From positions 1 to 10,302 of the forward strand of contig CATYJC010000060.1 of assembly GCA_958407555.1 (NCBI GenBank): a stretch of DNA of 10,302 nucleotides, in the 5' to 3' direction. Below the pieces are notes generated by a model. That model was not told the origin of the DNA. It searched no databases and saw only the letters and a list, made by a program, of their open reading frames with translations. Made by a program: the position numbers and the translations under genes. This document shows positions 5,791-10,302 of the stretch, one piece after another (position 1 is the stretch's first letter; every line of letters begins with the position of its first letter). The stretch is from an uncultured Collinsella sp. GTDB lineage: Bacteria; Actinomycetota; Coriobacteriia; Coriobacteriales; Coriobacteriaceae.

Positions 5791-7188
5791 TTAGGCGCGC
5801 TCGAGGAAGGCCTTGTAGCCGCGATAGGCCTCGTAGATATCGGCCTTGTTAGCGACCTCCCACAGGGCGTGCATGGACAGGACGGCAACGCCGGAGTCGA
5901 TGACGTTCATGCCGTACTTGGCCATGATGTAGGCGATGGTGCCGCCGCCGCCCGCGTTGACGCGGCCGAGCTCGCAGGTCTGGAAGTCCACGCCGGCCTC
6001 GTCCATGATGTCGCGGACGAGGGCCACGTACTCGGCGTCGGCGTCGTTTGAACCGCCCTTGCCGCGGCTGCCCGTGTACTTGTTAAAGCACAGGCCACGA
6101 CCCATAAAGGCGGCGTTCTTGGTTTCGAACTTGCCGGCATAGCCCGGGTCGAAGCCGGCAGACACGTCGGAGGAGAGCATGCGGCTGCGGGCGAGTGCGC
6201 GGCGTAGGGTCAGCGGGCTATCCTCGCCGGCGAGCGTCATGATCTCGGCGACGGTGTTCTCGAAGAAACGGCTCGTCATGCCGGTGGCACCTACGGAGCC
6301 GATCTCCTCCTTATCGACGATGAGCGTGATGCTCGTGCGCTCGACATTGGCCACATTGATCTGGGCGAGCATGGAGGGGTAGGCGCAGACGCGGTCGTCG
6401 TGGCCATAGCCCAAAATCATGGAGCGGTCGAGGCCCATGTCGCGGGCGGGGCCGGCGGGCACGACCTCGATCTCGGCGGAGAGGAAGTCCTCCTCCTCGA
6501 CGTCGTACTGCTCCTTGAGGATGTCTAGGAACATCTGCTTGACGGGCTCCTTGGGGGCGTCCTTGTCGTCCTCGTCAAACTTGACGGGACGGCCGCCCAC
6601 GATCACGTCGAGGATCTCGGCGTCGACGGCGTCCTTGGCGGGCTTGGACATCTGCTCGCTCGAGAGGTGGATCAGCAGGTCGGAGATGGTAAAGACCGGG
6701 TCGTCCGCCTTGTCGCCGATGTTGATGTCGACGGTGGTGCCGTCCTTTTTGCAGATGACGCCTACAAGTGCAAGCGGGGAGGCCACCCAGTGGTAGCTCT
6801 TGACGCCGCCGTAGTAGTGCGTGTCGAGGTAGGCCATGTCGCCGGCCTCGAAGGCGGGATTTTGCTTGAGGTCCAGGCGCGGCGAGTCCACGTGGGCGCC
6901 CAGGATGTTAAAGCCCTGCTCGAGCGGGGTGGTTCCCAGGTTGACGAGCATAAGGTCCTTGCCGTGGTTGGCGGCGTACACCTTGTCGCCGGCCTTGAGC
7001 GCGCGGCCCTCGGCGATCACGGTCTCCAGATTGACGTAGCCCGCCTCCTCGGCCATCTTGATACCGGTCTTGACGCACAGGCGCTCGGTCTTGTTTTCGC
7101 TCAAAAACTGCTTATAGCCGCGGCAAAGCTCCTCGAGCTCCTCGACTTGCTGTGGCGTGTACTTTTTCCATGCGCAGGGACGCTCCAT
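5791..7188 (-). CDS. M18 family aminopeptidase
   Basis: Encodes 465 residues, typical of M18 metallo-aminopeptidases (aspartyl/aminopeptidase I type), which assemble as dodecameric shells in the cytoplasm and trim N-terminal residues from peptides. The two-zinc site is visible: GAHVDSPRLD with His99 and Asp101, GHDDR with bridging Asp264/Asp265, DKEEIGS with catalytic Glu294 and ligand Glu295, DVSAG with Asp341, and the C-terminal SMH with His440. The start at 7188 has AAAGGAG eight bases upstream; the frame stays open upstream but that extension overlaps polA on the other strand and is not protein-like. Substrate preference (acidic versus general) cannot be told by eye. Upstream lies a 10-bp palindrome around a possible promoter, and the gene is divergent from polA. 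Confidence 0.94.
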   Translation of the reverse strand: MERPCAWKKYTPQQVEELEELCRGYKQFLSENKTERLCVKTGIKMAEEAGYVNLETVIAEGRALKAGDKVYAANHGKDLMLVNLGTTPLEQGFNILGAHVDSPRLDLKQNPAFEAGDMAYLDTHYYGGVKSYHWVASPLALVGVICKKDGTTVDINIGDKADDPVFTISDLLIHLSSEQMSKPAKDAVDAEILDVIVGGRPVKFDEDDKDAPKEPVKQMFLDILKEQYDVEEEDFLSAEIEVVPAGPARDMGLDRSMILGYGHDDRVCAYPSMLAQINVANVERTSITLIVDKEEIGSVGATGMTSRFFENTVAEIMTLAGEDSPLTLRRALARSRMLSSDVSAGFDPGYAGKFETKNAAFMGRGLCFNKYTGSRGKGGSNDADAEYVALVRDIMDEAGVDFQTCELGRVNAGGGGTIAYIMAKYGMNVIDSGVAVLSMHALWEVANKADIYEAYRGYKAFLERA

Positions 7189-7227
7189 GACGCAGGCTCC
7201 TTTCGGATCGATCGTGCTGGTTGATGT

Positions 7228-7262
7228 ACCGTGAGCCATCGTATCACGCGCGGGCTCACGGT
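7228..7262. promoter_or_regulatory. Palindrome around a possible aminopeptidase promoter
   Basis: ACCGTGAGCC (7228-7237) and GGCTCACGGT (7253-7262) are perfect 10-base inverted arms separated by 15 bases. The minus strand of the spacer contains TGATACGAT, an extended -10 pattern (TACGAT at 7245-7240), about 52 bases before the aminopeptidase start. No -35 is evident, as is common with extended -10 promoters. The arms bracket the would-be -10 and start site, so the palindrome could be an operator or a hairpin. Both readings are inference. Confidence 0.45.
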
Positions 7263-7354
7263 GGCAGGGGAGCTTGATGTGTGGTGGCCGCGGGGCAGGG
7301 AGCGTGTAAACTGGTGTGAGCAAACCGTGCCCAGCCCAAAGCGAGGTATTCAAT

Positions 7355-10105
7355 ATGTCTGACAAGCGCCGCACCTTTGCCGTTATTGACGGCAACTCGC
7401 TCATGCACCGCGCCTTCCACGCCGTGCCGCCGACCATGAACGCGCCGGACGGTCGCCCCACCAACGCGATCTTTGGCTTTCTGAACATGTTTCTCAAGAT
7501 GATCGACGCCTTTAACCCCGACGGTGTGGTCGTGGCGTTTGACAAGGGCAAGCCGCGCGTACGCATGGAGATGCTGCCGCAGTATAAGGCGCAGCGTCCG
7601 CCCATGGATCCCGATCTGCACGTGCAGTTTCCGATGATCAAGGAGCTGCTCACGGCGCTCAACGTGCCGATTCTGCAGTCCGAGGGCTGGGAAGGCGACG
7701 ATATCCTGGGAACCATGGCGCGCCTGGGTGAGGAGGCAGGCTGCGACATGCTGCTGGTGACCGGCGACCGCGACATGTATCAGCTTGTGACCGAGCACGT
7801 CAACGTGGTCTCGACCCGCAAGGGCTTGTCCGACGTAGCGATTATGACGCCCGAGAGCGTGGATGACCTGTATCACGGCATTACGCCGGCGCTCGTGCCC
7901 GATTTTTACGGCCTGAAGGGCGATACGTCGGACAACATTCCCGGCGTACCGGGCATCGGCCCCAAAAAGGCGAGCGCGCTCATTGCGCAGTACGGCAGCT
8001 TGGACGAGGTCATCGCGCATGCTGACGAGGTCAAGGGCAAGATGGGCGAGAACCTGCGTGCTCACATCGACGACGCGCTGCTGAGCCGCAAGGTTGCGAC
8101 CATTTGCACCGATGCGCCTGTCGAGCTCGACTTTGACGCGACGTCCTTCCCGGCGTTTTCTGCTGATGAACTGTCCGCGGCACTGGGCGCACTCGGCATT
8201 ACGGCCATGCAGAACCGTTTCTTGTCACTGATTGGTGGCGAGGGTGGGTCTGCGGCCGCTGCCAGCACGTTTGAGATTCCCCCCGTTATGCGTGCTGCCG
8301 CCGGCGATGCCGAGGCGCTCGCTGCTGCTGCCGACGAGATCGCTCGTGCGATCGAGGCAGGCGAGTGGATTGCCGCCGTGGTGGACGATGACAAGGAGGA
8401 GGGCGCGCTTTTTGGCCTGACGCGCACGCTGTGGCTGGCGACGTCCAAGGGCCTGTTCGCGCTCGAGGAGGGCGACAGCGGTGCGCCTGCCGTGGCCGAT
8501 GGCTTCAACTTCGCCCACGGCGTGATTGCCGGCGTGCTTGCGCGCCTGTTTATGGAGGGCCGCGTGGCGAGCCCGGATATGAAAGCGCTGCTGCATGAGC
8601 TTTCGCCCATCGACTCTTCCGAGTTTGAGCTCATGGATCCGCTGGCAGTCGATTCCACGCGCATCTTCGATACCGTGGTTGCCGCCTACCTGTTGGATTC
8701 CGACCGCTCCGAGTTTGACGAGGCGTATCTGGCCGATACCTATCTGCAGATGACGCTGTCCGCGGTCCGCGGTGCGGAGGGTGCCGGCGAGGATGCTCCT
8801 GCGCCCGCCGCTCGCACGGCGGCCTTGACGCTGGCACTGGTCGCACCTCTGCGCGACCGCATGGCACGCGAGAACGCCGCCAACGTGTTCGATGGCATCG
8901 AGATGCCGCTCGTTCCGGTACTTGCCAAGATGGAGCGCGCGGGCATGCTCGTGGACCCCGACCGCCTGCACAGTCTGTCCGAGGGCTTGGCAACCCAGAT
9001 TACCGAGGTCGAGCGCAGCATTCGCGACCTGGCGGGTGATGAGACGTTTAACATCGGTAGCCCTATGCAGCTCTCGCACGTGCTGTTTGACGTTATGGGG
9101 CTTCCGACCAAGGGCCTCAAAAAGACCAAGCGCGGTTACTATTCGACCAACGCCAAGGTGCTGAGCGATCTTGCCCGTGACCACGAAATCGTGCGCCTGA
9201 TCTTGGATTGGCGTGAGAAGTCCAAAATCAAGTCCACCTATCTGGACACGCTGGGCCCGCTGCGCCGCGGTGACGGTCGCGTGCACACCACGTACAACCA
9301 GACCATCACGGCAACGGGTCGTCTGTCCTCGAGCGACCCGAACCTGCAGAACATCCCGACGCGCTCTGAGCTGGGCCGTACCGTCAAGACGGCGTTTTCG
9401 GCAGGCGAGGGAAGCGTCTTTTTGGCGGTGGACTACTCGCAGATCGAGCTGCGTCTGCTGGCACATCTTTCAGGTGACGAGCACCTGGTACGCGCCTTTA
9501 ACGAGGGCGAGGACTTCCATGCCGAGACGGCGGCACGCGTGTTTGGCGTGCCGGTGTCCGAGGTAACGCCCGACTTGCGCAGTCGCGCCAAGGCCGTGAA
9601 CTTTGGCATTGTGTATGGTCAGCAGGCCTACGGTCTGTCGCAGTCGCTGCATATCTCGATGGCCGAGGCGCGCGACATGATCGACCGCTACTACGAGGCC
9701 TACCCGGGCGTGCGCACGTTCCTCGACAACGTGGTGGCGCGTGCCAAGCAGACAGGTTACGCCGAGACCATGTACGGCCGCCGTCGCCACATTCCGGAGC
9801 TCAAGGCCAAAAATCCGCAACTCCGCGGCTTTGGCGAGCGCACGGCCATGAACCACCCCATGCAGGGCACCGCCGCCGACATCATCAAGATCGCGATGGC
9901 CCGCGTGAGCCGCCGTCTGGAAGAAGAGGACTTTGCCGCCCACATGATCCTGCAGGTGCACGACGAACTGGACTTTGAGTGCCCCATCGACGAAGTCGAG
10001 CGCCTGACCGCCATGGTCCAAGACGTCATGGAACACGTCGTAGACCTACGCGTACCCCTCATCGCCGAAGCTTCGACTGGAGTGACCTGGGCAGACGCCA
10101 AATAA
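7355..10105 (+). CDS. polA: DNA polymerase I
   Basis: Encodes 916 residues, close to E. coli Pol I (928). The enzyme fills gaps, removes RNA primers and acts in excision repair. The 5'-nuclease domain (about 1-295) has VIDGN with Asp12, GDRDMYQLV with Asp138, and GLKGDTSDNIPG with Asp190 and Asp193 followed by the helix-hairpin-helix GVPGIGPKKA. A middle domain (about 310-520) corresponds to the proofreading exonuclease but lacks its catalytic acids. The polymerase domain has motif A DYSQIELR (Asp693), motif B RAKAVNFGIVYG (Lys746, Phe750, Tyr754) and motif C QVHDE (Asp870); Phe750 is the residue that discriminates against dideoxynucleotides. The start at 7355 (GCGAGG eight bases upstream, then MSDKRRTFAVIDGN) is preferred over a GTG at 7316 with no close ribosome binding site. 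It is divergent from the aminopeptidase gene and followed by a terminator. Confidence 0.98.
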   Translation: MSDKRRTFAVIDGNSLMHRAFHAVPPTMNAPDGRPTNAIFGFLNMFLKMIDAFNPDGVVVAFDKGKPRVRMEMLPQYKAQRPPMDPDLHVQFPMIKELLTALNVPILQSEGWEGDDILGTMARLGEEAGCDMLLVTGDRDMYQLVTEHVNVVSTRKGLSDVAIMTPESVDDLYHGITPALVPDFYGLKGDTSDNIPGVPGIGPKKASALIAQYGSLDEVIAHADEVKGKMGENLRAHIDDALLSRKVATICTDAPVELDFDATSFPAFSADELSAALGALGITAMQNRFLSLIGGEGGSAAAASTFEIPPVMRAAAGDAEALAAAADEIARAIEAGEWIAAVVDDDKEEGALFGLTRTLWLATSKGLFALEEGDSGAPAVADGFNFAHGVIAGVLARLFMEGRVASPDMKALLHELSPIDSSEFELMDPLAVDSTRIFDTVVAAYLLDSDRSEFDEAYLADTYLQMTLSAVRGAEGAGEDAPAPAARTAALTLALVAPLRDRMARENAANVFDGIEMPLVPVLAKMERAGMLVDPDRLHSLSEGLATQITEVERSIRDLAGDETFNIGSPMQLSHVLFDVMGLPTKGLKKTKRGYYSTNAKVLSDLARDHEIVRLILDWREKSKIKSTYLDTLGPLRRGDGRVHTTYNQTITATGRLSSSDPNLQNIPTRSELGRTVKTAFSAGEGSVFLAVDYSQIELRLLAHLSGDEHLVRAFNEGEDFHAETAARVFGVPVSEVTPDLRSRAKAVNFGIVYGQQAYGLSQSLHISMAEARDMIDRYYEAYPGVRTFLDNVVARAKQTGYAETMYGRRRHIPELKAKNPQLRGFGERTAMNHPMQGTAADIIKIAMARVSRRLEEEDFAAHMILQVHDELDFECPIDEVERLTAMVQDVMEHVVDLRVPLIAEASTGVTWADAK

Positions 10106-10139
10106 GGGCACGCCCACAATCCCAAAGTAATCAAAACCA

Positions 10140-10173
10140 GAAGGGGGCTCCTTGCCAACAAGGAGCCCCCTTC
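10140..10173 (+). terminator. Terminator after polA
   Basis: A 15-bp perfect stem (10140-10154 with 10159-10173) closes a 4-base CCAA loop, 34 bases after the polA stop. The 3' side ends CCCCCTTCATTCC, so the U-tract is short, yet the stem is very stable. On the minus strand the stem is followed by TGGTTTTG, so it may stop transcription from both sides. Confidence 0.82.
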
Positions 10174-10235
10174 ATTCCAAAAAATCAGCCAAGTATCTAG
10201 ATGCCAAGACGCCATCCAGGCGGCAAGCAAGTCAC

Positions 10236-10289
10236 CCTAGGACCTGGCCGGGCGAGGCGGGTAAGTTTTTCGTTCGGTCAGGTCCTGGG
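10236..10289. repeat. Large inverted repeat at the right edge
   Basis: Bases 10236-10250 (CCCTAGGACCTGGCCG from 10235 on, core AGGACCTG) pair with 10275-10289 (core CAGGTCCT) over 15 positions with two G-U pairs, enclosing 24 bases that include GTTTTTCG. No gene is seen from 10106 to the window end apart from the polA terminator and this element. It may be a leader or terminator of a gene beyond the window, or another intergenic palindromic element. The edge cuts off its context. Confidence 0.6.
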
Positions 10290-10302
10290 CTCGCTCGGAA
10301 AG

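Noticed and set aside
7305..7312. polA promoter at TGTAAACT
   Set aside because: The -10 match is weak and no -35 lies at a proper distance, so it was not listed.
7189..7776. Long N-terminal extension of the aminopeptidase frame
   Set aside because: It lies antisense to the start of polA, lacks family motifs, and the M18 protein begins properly at 7188 with a good ribosome binding site.

Overview
The window looks like ordinary core chromosome from a GC-rich Actinomycetota gut anaerobe. The best guess is the class Coriobacteriia, with Collinsella most likely. That placement is inferred from codon bias, the short ThiC type and the overall look of the proteins; no rRNA gene is present to prove it. 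Every coding region is intact except the first, which is cut by the left edge. I see no transposase, phage gene, tRNA or CRISPR array.

Layout. Bases 1-737 (+) hold the 3' part of a TIGR02452 / microbial-type poly(ADP-ribose) glycohydrolase-like gene, closed by a strong intrinsic terminator. Bases 815-1474 (+) encode an SGNH/GDSL hydrolase of the MsAcT arylesterase type. Bases 1475-1803 are a 329-base gene-free gap between convergent genes. It is filled by a regular array of alternating inverted 15-mers (three 55-base hairpin units) and a separate 14-bp perfect hairpin. Bases 1804-2634 (-) are thiD and 2813-4147 (-) are thiC, with a TPP riboswitch at about 4156-4248 whose last bases are the thiC ribosome binding site. 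Bases 4319-4834 (+) encode an unrecognised single-pass membrane protein, divergent from thiC. Bases 4875-5684 (-) are yaaA and 5791-7188 (-) an M18 aminopeptidase, separated by a 16-bp palindromic element. Bases 7355-10105 (+) are polA, followed by a terminator and a second large inverted repeat at the right edge.

Function. ThiC makes HMP-phosphate and ThiD phosphorylates it to HMP-pyrophosphate, so the two genes form the pyrimidine branch of thiamine synthesis under TPP control. YaaA (peroxide protection), Pol I (repair and Okazaki processing) and the PARG-like protein are all loosely tied to DNA damage or stress, but nothing in the sequence links them as one system.

The most unusual content is intergenic. 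The array at 1528-1746 has six 15-base arms at starts 40, 41, 40, 40 and 40 bases apart, alternating in orientation. The three enclosed loops are each exactly 25 bases and share a core, and the middle unit is inverted relative to the outer two. This resembles a BIME-type mosaic of palindromic elements or an array of structured RNA or protein-binding units. I do not recognise the family. A second oddity is the PARG-like protein, whose signature reads QEA where the family normally has QEE, so the usual catalytic glutamate appears to be absent.
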